This document shows, one piece after another, positions 53,977 through 63,165 of a stretch of 64,000 nucleotides of DNA. The notes under the pieces were generated by a model that searched no databases, had not been told where the DNA came from, and saw only the letters and a list, made by a program, of their open reading frames with translations. The stretch is taken from assembly GCA_023439305.1 (NCBI GenBank), contig JAEXOO010000051.1:1-64000 (forward strand), in the 5' to 3' direction. A program made the position numbers and the translations under genes. The stretch is from Pseudomonadota bacterium (GTDB taxonomy: Bacteria > Pseudomonadota > Gammaproteobacteria > Burkholderiales > Burkholderiaceae_B). The first letter of the stretch is position 1. The number at the start of each line of letters is the position of its first letter.

Positions 53977-54219
53977 GTTCACGGCAAAAGGGCTTGTGGC
54001 CTGAGTCACTGATAGTTGATACCTGTACGGATTGTAGATCAAGCAGAACTTACTGTAGCGGGCTTTCTGTCTGATAACTAAGGAAAAATAATAATTTGCT
54101 TATATGAGTGTTGCTATTTGGCAGGGGGCTGTCAAGACGAGAGGCCATAAGGCTTGAAGCCGCAAGAATTTACGTAAAATCGAAGGGTTTGGCCGGACCG
54201 TCCGGCGGTGGAAGGATGT

Positions 54220-55020
54220 ATGACAGAAGAGCAGGGCATGGATGCCGAGCGCCGTTTTGGCGGCATAGATCGTTTGTACGGAGCAGGCGCCAGGCAACGC
54301 CTGTCGCAGGCCCACGTAATGGTGGCCGGCATAGGCGGGGTGGGAACCTGGGCCGTGGAAGCCCTGGCTCGGTCCGCCGTGGGGGCGATCACCTTGGTCG
54401 ACCTGGATCACATTGCGGAATCCAATATCAACCGCCAGCTTGCGGCGCTGGACAGCACCCTGGGCCAGGGCAAGGCGCAGGCCATGGCTCAGCGTATCCT
54501 GGACATCAACCCTGTCTGCCGGGTGCAGGTCGTGGACGACTTCGTATCGGAAGAGAACGTGGCGGCCCTGATCGGCCAGAAGCCTGACGTGTTCCTGGAC
54601 TGCACAGATCAGTCCAGCGCCAAGATCGCCCTGATCCTGGAAGCGCGCCGCTGTGGTGTGGCTTTGCTGACCTGCGGCGGCGCTGGCGGCAAGACCGATC
54701 CCCTGGCCTTGAGATCCGGCGACCTGTCACAGGCGCGCCACGACGCTTTGCTGGGCCGCTTGCGCCAGATCCTGCGCAAGCAGCACGGCTTTGCGCGTGG
54801 CAGCGACGCGCAGGGCCGCGCCTTGAAGCGCGTGCCGCGTATGGGCGTGGACTGCGTGTGGTTCGAGCAGGAAACGCGCCTTCCTGAAGCCTGGACCGCG
54901 CAGGACGACGGCGCTCTGCAGGGCCTGGCCTGCGCCGGCTATGGATCGGGAGTGACCATCACGGCCAGCATGGGCATGCTGGCGGCCGACTACGCCTTAG
55001 GTCGCATCCTGCAGCAATAA
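54220..55020 (+). CDS. tcdA: tRNA threonylcarbamoyladenosine dehydratase
   Basis: TcdA cyclises t6A37 of tRNA to ct6A in an ATP-dependent reaction. The 266-residue E1-like protein has RRFGGIDRLYGAGARQRLSQAHVMVAGIGGVGTWAVEAL (about residues 11-50), DLDHIAESNINRQLAAL near residue 67 and LLTCGGAGGKTDP near residue 150. The ATG at 54220 has GGAAGG upstream. Together with the Sua5-type gene at 43003 this gives both early and late steps of the t6A37 pathway in the window. It overlaps the convergent pabC gene by 24 bases. Confidence 0.95.
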   Translation: MTEEQGMDAERRFGGIDRLYGAGARQRLSQAHVMVAGIGGVGTWAVEALARSAVGAITLVDLDHIAESNINRQLAALDSTLGQGKAQAMAQRILDINPVCRVQVVDDFVSEENVAALIGQKPDVFLDCTDQSSAKIALILEARRCGVALLTCGGAGGKTDPLALRSGDLSQARHDALLGRLRQILRKQHGFARGSDAQGRALKRVPRMGVDCVWFEQETRLPEAWTAQDDGALQGLACAGYGSGVTITASMGMLAADYALGRILQQ

Positions 55021-55647
55021 GGCATCTTGCCAGCCGCGCAGGGCATTGGATACCCGCAGCGCCCGGGCTTGCTTCAGGGTGTTGAGCGAAATGTCGGTTT
55101 CGCGCACCAAGCCGCTGTTCAGCAGCGCCTGGCGCTGCACGCCGGGCAGCAGCCAGCCATTGGCCGCCGGCGTCCACCAGGCGCCTTGTTCGTCCTGGAT
55201 GTAGATATTGCTTCGGCTGCCTTCACATACATTGCCCTGGCCATCAACGAAGATGATGTCGAACAATTCGGGTTCGGCCGCCAGCAGACGGCTGGCCTGC
55301 ACGTACCACGGACGATGCGTGGTCTTGTGGGTCAGCAGCGGATCCAGCGCGGGCAAGGGCTCGGCGGACAGGCGCAGTCGCAGGGGCAGGGACAGCTCCG
55401 GCAGGGGTTCGGCCTGCGCGGTGGCAGCACCATGAGCCTGCCACAGCACGCGCAGGCGCAAGGCCGTGTGGCTGGGAGCCTGACCCAGGGCCAGGTGCAG
55501 GGCCTGCAACCAGATCTGCGTGTCCCAGTCGTAGCGCAAGGCGGCGCAACTGCGCGCCACGCGTTCCAGGTGCAGCTCCAGCAGCGGGATCTGGCCGTCG
55601 GCGTCCACCCGCAGCGTTTCGATCAGTTCAGGTTTGCCGTGCGTCAT
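54997..55647 (-). CDS. pabC: Aminodeoxychorismate lyase-like class IV aminotransferase
   Basis: The 216-residue PLP protein of fold type IV has LIETLRVDADGQIPLLELHLERV at the start, a lysine in THKTTHRPWY near residue 125 as likely PLP ligand, and the C-terminal GNVCEGSRSNIYIQ and LPGVQRQALL motifs. Its start overlaps the end of pabB by 20 bases. That coupling, and the reaction of PabC (aminodeoxychorismate to p-aminobenzoate plus pyruvate), make the PabC role likely, though it is shorter than E. coli PabC. Confidence 0.85.
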   Translation of the reverse strand: MTHGKPELIETLRVDADGQIPLLELHLERVARSCAALRYDWDTQIWLQALHLALGQAPSHTALRLRVLWQAHGAATAQAEPLPELSLPLRLRLSAEPLPALDPLLTHKTTHRPWYVQASRLLAAEPELFDIIFVDGQGNVCEGSRSNIYIQDEQGAWWTPAANGWLLPGVQRQALLNSGLVRETDISLNTLKQARALRVSNALRGWQDALLLQDAT

Positions 55648-56770
55648 GACGGGGCCTTTGGGTAAGGGTTACAGGAGTCTGCAGTACACGCGCCTTCCAG
55701 AGGCATTCCTGCCATTCCTGAGCTGGGTCCGAGTCCAGGACGATGCCGCCGCCGGCGCCGAATACGCCCTGGCCGTGGTTGTCCAGTTCCAGCGTGCGGA
55801 TGCTGACGTTCAGCGACAGGTCGCCCTGAGGGCTCAGAAAGCCCACCGAACCGCAGTAAATGCCGCGTCGCCAGGGTTCGAGCCGCCGTATGCACTGCAT
55901 GGCCGCCAGCTTGGGAGCGCCTGTGATGGATCCGCAGGGAAACAGGGCGCGCAGCAGAGTTTCCAGCCCGCAATCCGGTTCCAGTTCGGCTTCCACGGTG
56001 GAGGTCATGGTCCAGACGGAGGCGTATTGCTCAACATCGAACAGGGGGGGCGTGCGCACCGTGCGGGTGCGCGCTACCTGGCCCAGGTCGTTGCGCAGCA
56101 AATCCACGATCATTACATTCTCCGCCCGGTCTTTCAGGCTGTCACGCAGATCCTGGGCGTTGGCCTGGTCCTGGGCTGGATCGGTGTCGCGTGGACGGGT
56201 GCCTTTCATGGGGCGGGTGCGGATGCGCACGCCTCGTTTTTCCAGGAACAGTTCGGGCGACAGGGACAGGATGTGACGGCCGCCCAAGTCCAGATACGCG
56301 CCGTAGGCTACAGGGTGCCGGCTCGCCAGGGCGGCGTACAGCTCGCGCGGCGGCATGTCCGACTGGATGTGCAAGGGGACGGTGTAATTGATCTGGTAGA
56401 ACTCGCCGGCCCGCAGGCCGTCTTGGATCCGGTTCAGGGCGGCGTGGTAATCCGATTGTTCAACGTCCAGGCTGGCATGCAGCCTGGGTGCATCCGAGCT
56501 GTTCCACAAGGGTACGGTGTCGGCCTGGGCGAAGACCAAGGCGGTCAGGGGGGCGTGGGCGCGCGCGGGACGCGGGTCCAGGCGCGGCTCCAGCAGTTCG
56601 GCCAGCTCGTAGTCCAGGGCCAGGGCGACCCAGTGGCCTGCTTGCCGGGCCTGTTCAATGTCGGCGAAAGCCTGCGCCAGTTCCTCGTGGGTGCGGGCCT
56701 CGATCCGGCCCAGGCACTCCCGCATTTCCAGCGCGGTATTCGTCAGTCTGTCTTCGAATCGGCCATACAT
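55628..56770 (-). CDS. pabB: Aminodeoxychorismate synthase component I
   Basis: PabB converts chorismate to aminodeoxychorismate for folate synthesis, with ammonia from a PabA partner. The 380-residue product lacks much of the N-terminal part of TrpE/PabB but has the full chorismate-binding domain: EFYQINYTVPLHIQS near residue 125, IRTRPMKGTRPR near residue 180, NVMIVDLLRNDLGQVA near residue 215 and PCGSITGAPKLAAM near residue 275. No pabA lies nearby. Its start overlaps the end of uvrA by 28 bases, so the uvrA-pabB-pabC order is probably one transcript. Confidence 0.92.
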   Translation of the reverse strand: MYGRFEDRLTNTALEMRECLGRIEARTHEELAQAFADIEQARQAGHWVALALDYELAELLEPRLDPRPARAHAPLTALVFAQADTVPLWNSSDAPRLHASLDVEQSDYHAALNRIQDGLRAGEFYQINYTVPLHIQSDMPPRELYAALASRHPVAYGAYLDLGGRHILSLSPELFLEKRGVRIRTRPMKGTRPRDTDPAQDQANAQDLRDSLKDRAENVMIVDLLRNDLGQVARTRTVRTPPLFDVEQYASVWTMTSTVEAELEPDCGLETLLRALFPCGSITGAPKLAAMQCIRRLEPWRRGIYCGSVGFLSPQGDLSLNVSIRTLELDNHGQGVFGAGGGIVLDSDPAQEWQECLWKARVLQTPVTLTQRPRHDARQT

Positions 56771-59700
56771 GCGCCGTGTTCCTCTAAAAATCCGGCCAGC
56801 GCTGCGCCTGTGTGCGAGGCCGGCGTGGCCTGCACCTGTTCGGGCGTGCCTTGCACGACCAGTCGGCCGCCGCCTGAACCGCCTTCGGGGCCCAGGTCCA
56901 CGATCCAGTCGGCCTCGGCGATCAGGTCCAGATTGTGTTCGATCACGATCACGGTGTGGCCGGCATCGACCAGCCGATGCAGCACCAGGATCAGCTTTTC
57001 CACATCCGCCATGGACAGGCCGACGGTGGGCTCATCCAGCACGTACAGCGTATGCGGGGCCTTGTAGGCCCGTCCGGTGCGGGTCAGGCCTTCGCCCAGG
57101 CGAGCCTTGACCAGTTCGCTGACCAGCTTGATGCGCTGGGCTTCGCCGCCGGACAAGGTGGGGGAGGGCTGTCCCAGAGTCAGGTAGCCCAGGCCCACGC
57201 TCTGCATCAGCTGCAGGGGGCGCAGTATCTTGGGGTGGGCGGCGAAATACTCGACGGCTTCGTCCACGTCCATTTGCAGCAACTGGCCGATGGACACGTC
57301 GCGCCAGGTCACGGACAGGGTTTCGGGGTTGAAGCGCTGGCCGTGGCAGGCGTCGCACGGGACTTTGACGTCCGGCAGGAAGCTCATTTCCAGCGTGCGC
57401 ATGCCCTGGCCTTCGCACAGGGGGCAGCGACCGTCGCCGGTATTGAAGGAAAAGCGCGAGGCGCTCCAGCCGCGCAGACGCGCATCGTTGGTGCCTGCGA
57501 ACAGCTTGCGAACCTCGTCCCAGAAGCCTATATAGGTGGCCGGGCAGGAGCGCGGCGTCTTGCCGATCGGGGTCTGGTCTACTTCCAGCACGCGGTCCAG
57601 CGATTCCCAACCGCTGATGCGGGTGCAGCCTTGCCAGGTCGGCGTCTGCTTGCTGCCCACGACGCGAGCCAGGTTGTCCAGCAGCACATCGCGCGCAAAC
57701 GTGGATTTACCCGAGCCCGACACGCCGGTGACGATGCTGAGCTTGCTCAGCGGAATGGAGGCCTGAACACTTTGCAGGTTGTGCAGGTGGGCGCCGTGCA
57801 CCGTCAGCATCGGGGTGTCAGCGTCAACCGGACGGCGCTCCTGCATGGGGTGCTGCAAAGGCTCGCGCAGGTAACGGCCGGTCAGGGAGGCCGGATTGGC
57901 TTCGATTTCTTCCAGGGTGCCCTGAGCGATGACCTGACCGCCCCGCTTGCCGGCGCCTGGGCCCATGTCGATGATGTGCTGGGCGCGGCGTATGGTGTCT
58001 TCGTCGTGCTCGACCACCACCAGGGTGTTGCCATTGCCTTCCAGGCGCGCCATGGCCTTGAGAAGTATCTGGTTGTCGCGTGGATGCAGGCCGATGGTGG
58101 GCTCGTCCAGCACATAGCACACGCCCTGCAGGTTGGAACCCAGTTGCGCGGCCAGCCGTATGCGCTGCGCCTCGCCGCCTGAAAGCGTGGGCGCGGCGCG
58201 GTCCAGCGCCAGGTAGCCCAGGCCGACTTCGTGCATGAAGTCCAGGCGGCTGCGGATTTCGTTCAGTATGTCGCGGGCGATGTCGGCTTCACGGCCGGTC
58301 AGGCCCAGGCCGGTAAAGAAGGTCTGGGCGTCTTCCACCGGCAGGGCGGCCAGTTGGGCGATGGAGCGGTCGCGCCATTCGAAGGCCAGGGACACCGGAT
58401 TCAGACGCTGGCCGTGACAGCTTGGGCATTCTACGGCCTCGCCCTCGTAGCCGGCGTTCCAGGAGCTTTCCTCGCCGGTCTGTTCCTGGTCGAAGCCGGT
58501 CAGCTTCAGGCCTGTGCCGAAGCAGTCCGTGCACCAGCCGTGCTTGGAGTTGTAGGAGAACATGCGCGGATCGGGCTCGGGGAAGCTGGTGCCGCAGCAG
58601 GGACAGGCGCGTTTGACCGAGAAATGCTGCTGGGCCGCATCCGCAGAAGGATGCCCCTGGCGGCGTTCATCCAGCGACAGGGTGCTGCGGGACGTCAGCG
58701 GCGCCAGTACGCTGAGCGTGCCGTGGCCAAGCTCCAGCGCTTCGCGTATGGCCTGGCGCAATTGCAATTCGTGGCGCGGGTCCACGATCAGGTCGGCTAC
58801 GGGCAGCTCCAGTGTGTGTTCGCTGTAGCGGTCCAGACGCGGCCACGGCGATACCGGGATGAACTCGCCGTCCACGCGCAGGTGGGTGTAGCCCTTGCCC
58901 TGGGCCCATTTGGCCAGGTCCGTGTAGTAGCCCTTGCGCGCTGTCACCAGCGGCGCCAGCAAGCCGATGTGCTCGCCCTTGTGTTCGCGCAGCAATTGCG
59001 CGGCGATCTGCTCGGGCGTCTGCGGCGCTACCGGCACATGGCAGTCGGGGCAGTACTGGGTGGCCAGCTTCACGTAGAGCAGGCGCAGGAAATGGTGGAT
59101 TTCGGTCATGGTGGCCACGGTGGACTTGCGTCCGCCGCGGCTGGTGCGCTGTTCGATGGCCACGGTGGGCGGGATGCCATAGATGGCGTCCACATCGGGC
59201 TGGCCGGCGGGCTGCACGATGGCGCGGGCGTAGGCGTTCAGGGATTCCAGATAGCGGCGCTGGCCTTCGTTGAACAGGATGTCGAAGGCCAGGGTGGATT
59301 TGCCCGAGCCCGACACGCCGGTCACGACGGTGAAGGTGTTGCGCGGGATATGGACCGAAATCCCTTTCAGGTTGTGCTCGCGCGCATTCAGGATCGCGAT
59401 ATGGCCGTCGTCCGCCTTGAGGGGGGCCGTCGCGTAGGACGCAGCGGGTTCGGCCAGCAGAGGGCTTGCCTTGCCGATGATGGCTTCTTCGTATTCCTTC
59501 AGGGCGCGTCCGGTATGGGACTGCGGCAAGGCCATGATGTGCTCGGGCGTACCGGCGCCTAGCAGCAGCCCGCCGTGTTCGCCGCCTTCGGGCCCCAGGT
59601 CGATGACCCAGTCGGCGGCGCGGATCAGGTCCAGATTGTGTTCGATGATAAGCAGGCTGTGGCCGGCGGCCAGTAGCTTGCGGAAGGCGCGCATCAGGCG

Positions 59701-62445
59701 GGCGATGTCGTCGAAGTGCAGGCCTGTGGTGGGCTCGTCGAACAGGAACAGATGGCCTTTCTTGACCACCTGGACGCGGCTCAGGCGGCTGCGCGAGGCT
59801 TCGGCAAGATAACCGGCCAGCTTCAGGCGCTGGGCCTCGCCGCCCGACAGCGTGGGCACGGGCTGGCCCAGTTTCAGGTAGTCCAGACCCACGTCGGCCA
59901 AGGGTGCCAGGCCGGTCTGCACGTCCCGCAGGCCTTCGAAGAACTCCATCGCTTCGTGCACGGTCATGTCCAGCACTTCGTCGATAGAGGCGCTGCGGCC
60001 GAAGTGCTCGATGCGCACTTCCAGGACTTCGGGGCGGAAACGCTTGCCGTCGCAGTCCGGACAACGCAGGTAGACGTCCGACAGGAACTGCATTTCGATG
60101 TGCTCGAAGCCTGTGCCGCCGCAGGTGGGGCACCGGCCGTCGCCGCTGTTGAAGCTGAAGGTGCCAGGCAGGTAGCCGCGCTCCTTGGACAGCGGCGCCT
60201 GGGCGAACAGCTTGCGTATGGGGTCGAAGGCGCCGACATAGCTCGCCGGATTGGAGCGTGCGGTCTTGCCGATGGGAGTCTGGTCGACCATGACCACGTC
60301 GGCGATCTGTTCTACGCCCAGCAGCGCGCCGTAAGCGCCGGGCGCTTCGGTGGGTTTGCCCTGCTGCTTGAGCATGGCGGGGTAGAGCACGTCCTGGATC
60401 AGGGTGGATTTTCCCGAGCCCGACACGCCGGTCACGCACACCAGGCGACCCAGCGGTATGGAGACGGAGATGTGCTGCAGGTTGTGCGCGCTGACGTCTT
60501 CCAGCAGCAGTCGCGGTGTATTGTCCGCAACCGGCAGGGGGCGGGGCGATTCGATGCTCAGCTCGCCGCTCAGGTAGCGGCCGGTCAGGGTTTCGGCGCT
60601 GCGCAGGGCCTGGGGCGGGCCGTCGAACAGGATCTGCCCGCCGCGCTCGCCCGGCCCGGGCCCCATGTCCAGAATGCGGTCCGCCGCCACCATGACTTGA
60701 GGATCATGCTCGACGACGACCAGCGTGTTGCCGTTGCCGCGCAGTCGGCGCATGACCTGGATGATGCGGTGCATGTCGCGTGGATGCAGGCCGATGGAGG
60801 GCTCGTCCAGCACGAACAGGGTATTGACCAGGGAGGTGCCCAGGGCTGTGGTCAGGTTGATGCGCTGCACTTCGCCGCCGGACAAAGTGCGGCTCTGGCG
60901 GTCCAATGACAAGTAAGCCAGGCCGACGTCACAGAGGTAGTCCAGGCGCGACAGGGTTTCTTTCAGCAGCAGGTCGATGGCGGCATCGCGCGCGTCGCCA
61001 AAGTGCAGTCCGCGGAAAAAATCGCGTACATGCTCGATGGGCAGGCGCATCAGGTCGGGAACGCTCAAACCGGGCTGGGCGTCCAGCTGTTCGCGTGACC
61101 AAAGCGCATGCACAGGCATGAAGCGCTTGTAGATCGAATCGACGGGCTGGCTTTCCTGGCCTACGCGCCACAGGCTGGCGTCGGGTTTCAGGCGCGAGCC
61201 GGCGCAGGCCGGGCAGGTGTTGTAGCTGCGGTATTTGGACAGCAGCACGCGCACGTGCATCTTGTAGGCGCGTGATTCCAGCCAGTCGAAGAAACGCTGC
61301 GCGCCGTACCATTGGGTCTTCCAGGCGTGATTGCCGCCCTTCCAGTCCGGGGCGCCGTGGATGACCCAGTCTTTTTCGGCCTCGGTCAGGTCTTTCCAGG
61401 GCACGCCCAGGCGTACCTTGGCCGCGGGCGCATAGCGTTCCATTTCCTGCTGGCATTCTTTGTAGCTGGCCGTTTGCCAGGGGCGTACGGCGCCTTCCAG
61501 CAGGCTTTTGTTCTGGTCCGGGACCACCAGGCCGTAGTCTATGCCCATGACACGGCCAAAGCCGCGGCAGCTATCGCAGGCGCCCAGTGGCGAGTTGAAC
61601 GAGAAAGTGCTGGCGACCGGCGTGCTGTAGTGGATGTCGCAGTGCGCGCAGTGCAGGCCCTGGCTGAAGCGCCAGGCGGTTTCCGGGCTGTTGCTATCGG
61701 CTGATGCGTAGACCGTCAGCCGTCCCTGGCCGTGGCGCAGGGCGGCTTCGATGGCTTCCATGAAGCGCTCGGGTTCCACCGAGCCGGCACGGAATCGATC
61801 CTGGATTACAAACAGCGTCTTCTGCTCCGTGGCGACGGGCTTTGCCGCCTTTCCTTTGCCCTTGACCGGTGCAGGCTGCGCCGGCCCGGTTTCTTCGTGG
61901 TGCAAGCGGGTATAGCCTTGCTGGTGCAGCAGTTGCTCGATTTCGTCGCTGGTGAAATTGGCCGGCACCTTGACCGGAAAGGTCAGCACCAGGCGCGGGT
62001 CATTGTGACTGGCGGCGAGGGCGCGGATCTGCCGCGCGATGCTGTCGGCATTGTCCCGGTGCACGGGATGCGAGCACTGGCGGCAGAACAGGTCGCCCAG
62101 ACGGGCATACAGCAACTTGATGTAGTCGTTCAGCTCGGTCATGGTGCCCACCGTGCTGCGCGAGTTGCGCACCGGGTTCACCTGGTCGATGGCGATGGCC
62201 GGCAGAATGCCTTCGATGCGGTCCACCTGCGGTTTGTCCATGCGGTCCAGAAACTGGCGCGCGTAGGGTGAAAACGTTTCCACGTAACGCCGCTGGCCTT
62301 CTGCATAGAGTGTATCGAAGGCCAGCGAGCTTTTTCCCGAGCCAGATACGCCGGTGATGACCAGCAGTTCGCCGGTCTTGATGCTGACATCCAGATTTTT
62401 CAGGGTGTTTTGGCGGGCGCCGAAAATGCGTATTTCTGAACTCAT
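56743..62445 (-). CDS. uvrA: Double-length UvrA (tandem excinuclease ABC subunit A)
   Basis: UvrA recognises DNA damage in nucleotide excision repair and is normally about 940 residues with two ATPase sites. This product has 1900 residues: two UvrA modules in one chain, with four Walker A sites (GVSGSGKS near residues 32, 671, 1040 and 1571) and four LSGGE signatures. Zinc-type CxxC pairs recur (CRQCSHPV, CPTCGGTGF, CPACAG in module one; CPDCHVP, CPSCHGQR, CPLCEGQG in module two). The modules are not identical, so this is an old fusion. Such 'dimeric' UvrA proteins are known in betaproteobacteria, usually besides a normal UvrA, which is not in the window. The ATG at 62445 begins MSSEIRIFGARQNTLKNLD. 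Confidence 0.95.
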   Translation of the reverse strand: MSSEIRIFGARQNTLKNLDVSIKTGELLVITGVSGSGKSSLAFDTLYAEGQRRYVETFSPYARQFLDRMDKPQVDRIEGILPAIAIDQVNPVRNSRSTVGTMTELNDYIKLLYARLGDLFCRQCSHPVHRDNADSIARQIRALAASHNDPRLVLTFPVKVPANFTSDEIEQLLHQQGYTRLHHEETGPAQPAPVKGKGKAAKPVATEQKTLFVIQDRFRAGSVEPERFMEAIEAALRHGQGRLTVYASADSNSPETAWRFSQGLHCAHCDIHYSTPVASTFSFNSPLGACDSCRGFGRVMGIDYGLVVPDQNKSLLEGAVRPWQTASYKECQQEMERYAPAAKVRLGVPWKDLTEAEKDWVIHGAPDWKGGNHAWKTQWYGAQRFFDWLESRAYKMHVRVLLSKYRSYNTCPACAGSRLKPDASLWRVGQESQPVDSIYKRFMPVHALWSREQLDAQPGLSVPDLMRLPIEHVRDFFRGLHFGDARDAAIDLLLKETLSRLDYLCDVGLAYLSLDRQSRTLSGGEVQRINLTTALGTSLVNTLFVLDEPSIGLHPRDMHRIIQVMRRLRGNGNTLVVVEHDPQVMVAADRILDMGPGPGERGGQILFDGPPQALRSAETLTGRYLSGELSIESPRPLPVADNTPRLLLEDVSAHNLQHISVSIPLGRLVCVTGVSGSGKSTLIQDVLYPAMLKQQGKPTEAPGAYGALLGVEQIADVVMVDQTPIGKTARSNPASYVGAFDPIRKLFAQAPLSKERGYLPGTFSFNSGDGRCPTCGGTGFEHIEMQFLSDVYLRCPDCDGKRFRPEVLEVRIEHFGRSASIDEVLDMTVHEAMEFFEGLRDVQTGLAPLADVGLDYLKLGQPVPTLSGGEAQRLKLAGYLAEASRSRLSRVQVVKKGHLFLFDEPTTGLHFDDIARLMRAFRKLLAAGHSLLIIEHNLDLIRAADWVIDLGPEGGEHGGLLLGAGTPEHIMALPQSHTGRALKEYEEAIIGKASPLLAEPAASYATAPLKADDGHIAILNAREHNLKGISVHIPRNTFTVVTGVSGSGKSTLAFDILFNEGQRRYLESLNAYARAIVQPAGQPDVDAIYGIPPTVAIEQRTSRGGRKSTVATMTEIHHFLRLLYVKLATQYCPDCHVPVAPQTPEQIAAQLLREHKGEHIGLLAPLVTARKGYYTDLAKWAQGKGYTHLRVDGEFIPVSPWPRLDRYSEHTLELPVADLIVDPRHELQLRQAIREALELGHGTLSVLAPLTSRSTLSLDERRQGHPSADAAQQHFSVKRACPCCGTSFPEPDPRMFSYNSKHGWCTDCFGTGLKLTGFDQEQTGEESSWNAGYEGEAVECPSCHGQRLNPVSLAFEWRDRSIAQLAALPVEDAQTFFTGLGLTGREADIARDILNEIRSRLDFMHEVGLGYLALDRAAPTLSGGEAQRIRLAAQLGSNLQGVCYVLDEPTIGLHPRDNQILLKAMARLEGNGNTLVVVEHDEDTIRRAQHIIDMGPGAGKRGGQVIAQGTLEEIEANPASLTGRYLREPLQHPMQERRPVDADTPMLTVHGAHLHNLQSVQASIPLSKLSIVTGVSGSGKSTFARDVLLDNLARVVGSKQTPTWQGCTRISGWESLDRVLEVDQTPIGKTPRSCPATYIGFWDEVRKLFAGTNDARLRGWSASRFSFNTGDGRCPLCEGQGMRTLEMSFLPDVKVPCDACHGQRFNPETLSVTWRDVSIGQLLQMDVDEAVEYFAAHPKILRPLQLMQSVGLGYLTLGQPSPTLSGGEAQRIKLVSELVKARLGEGLTRTGRAYKAPHTLYVLDEPTVGLSMADVEKLILVLHRLVDAGHTVIVIEHNLDLIAEADWIVDLGPEGGSGGGRLVVQGTPEQVQATPASHTGAALAGFLEEHGACMADSKTD

Positions 62446-62595
62446 GGCAAAGTAGGCTTCTTGGAGAGGGCGGAGAAGGATGCGCAGGAGAATATCGCCT
62501 GGGAGCGATGTGGCGCGCCAGTGCGAGCCGAGGCTGGATCGTAGCGACTTGTGGGGTCTGAGCGTCGATTCACCCGGGGATGCTTACGCTAATCT

Positions 62596-62624
62596 TTGTA
62601 TCTTAACGCGGATTACGGTAGAAT
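62596..62624 (+). promoter_or_regulatory. Sigma70-type promoter for the 42-residue protein gene
   Basis: TTGTAT (62596-62601) and TAGAAT (62619-62624) are spaced 17 bases apart, close to the sigma70 consensus, about 70 bases upstream of the start codon. The rest of 62446-62694 shows no gene and no SOS-type CTGT-N8-ACAG site for uvrA. Confidence 0.7.
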
Positions 62625-62694
62625 TTCTGGTTAGCTTTTGCGCTTTTGTCGGGATCATCCGGCAGGGCTTACATTTAGTGAATCGGAGATCACC

Positions 62695-62823
62695 ATGGCG
62701 GAAATCAAACGCACTCGCCGCAACACGCTCGAGCGTCGTTGCCTGGGCAAGGCCTTCAAACGTCTGTTTGTTCGTGCCCCCAAAGGCGTGTTCAAGATGC
62801 TGGAAAAAGTCAAGCGCGTGTAA
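62695..62823 (+). CDS. Small very basic protein of unknown function (42 residues)
   Basis: The product (start MAEIKRTRRNTLERRC, end MLEKVKRV) has 15 Lys/Arg and only 3 Glu in 42 residues, giving a net charge near +12. GGAGAT precedes the ATG; a promoter and a perfect terminator flank it, so it is a genuine monocistronic gene despite its length. The basic residues alternate with hydrophobic ones (LGKAFKRLFVRAPKGVFKML), which suggests an amphipathic helix. It could bind RNA, DNA or the membrane. I do not recognise the family. Confidence 0.75.
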   Translation: MAEIKRTRRNTLERRCLGKAFKRLFVRAPKGVFKMLEKVKRV

Positions 62824-62913
62824 TTGCGCCTGACCGCATTCTGCGCCGCCCGGATAGACTGCGCAGCGCCAATTGGATGCGAACTGTTTCTGAACAGAAA
62901 AAGAACCACAGGT

Positions 62914-62942
62914 CTGCCTGTGGTTTTTTTTTGCGACGCGGC
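62914..62942 (+). terminator. Strong intrinsic terminator after the 42-residue protein gene
   Basis: AACCACAGG (62914-62922) pairs with CCTGTGGTT (62927-62935) around TCTG and is followed by a long T run to 62942. Confidence 0.95.
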
Positions 62943-63107
62943 GGCTCGCATGGCGCAGACGACGTGCCGCCCTGTCGCCCAGGCGGCGTTCGGACGCTCC
63001 GGACCCACTGGTGACACAGGTTAAAAATGGATACCAATCCTTGGCTGCCCAGAGTGGGCGGGGCCATGGCGCGGGGACGCCGGCATGCTAATGTAGTCAT
63101 GCATCTT

Positions 63108-63137
63108 GGCCCGGGCAGGCGAGTCTGCCTTCGGGCC
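63108..63137 (+). promoter_or_regulatory. Hairpin upstream of the glycosyltransferase gene
   Basis: GGCCCG (63108-63113) pairs with CGGGCC (63132-63137) and, inside, GGCAG (63114-63118) with CTGCC (63125-63129). It has no T tract and lies 28 bases before the start codon, probably in the 5' leader. The remaining gap 62943-63107 shows no gene. Confidence 0.5.
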
Positions 63138-63165
63138 CCACACTTGGGAAAGAAGAAAAAGAATC

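Noticed and set aside
58667..60439. 590-codon second minus-strand frame inside uvrA
   Set aside because: It is an off-frame reading of the UvrA sequence, rich in Arg and Pro, with no start signal.
56743..62445. Assembly duplication creating the 1900-residue UvrA
   Set aside because: The two modules differ in sequence throughout and the frame is continuous, so it is a genuine fused gene.
62446..62694. SOS (LexA) box controlling uvrA
   Set aside because: No CTGT-N8-ACAG type sequence was found by eye in the divergent promoter region.
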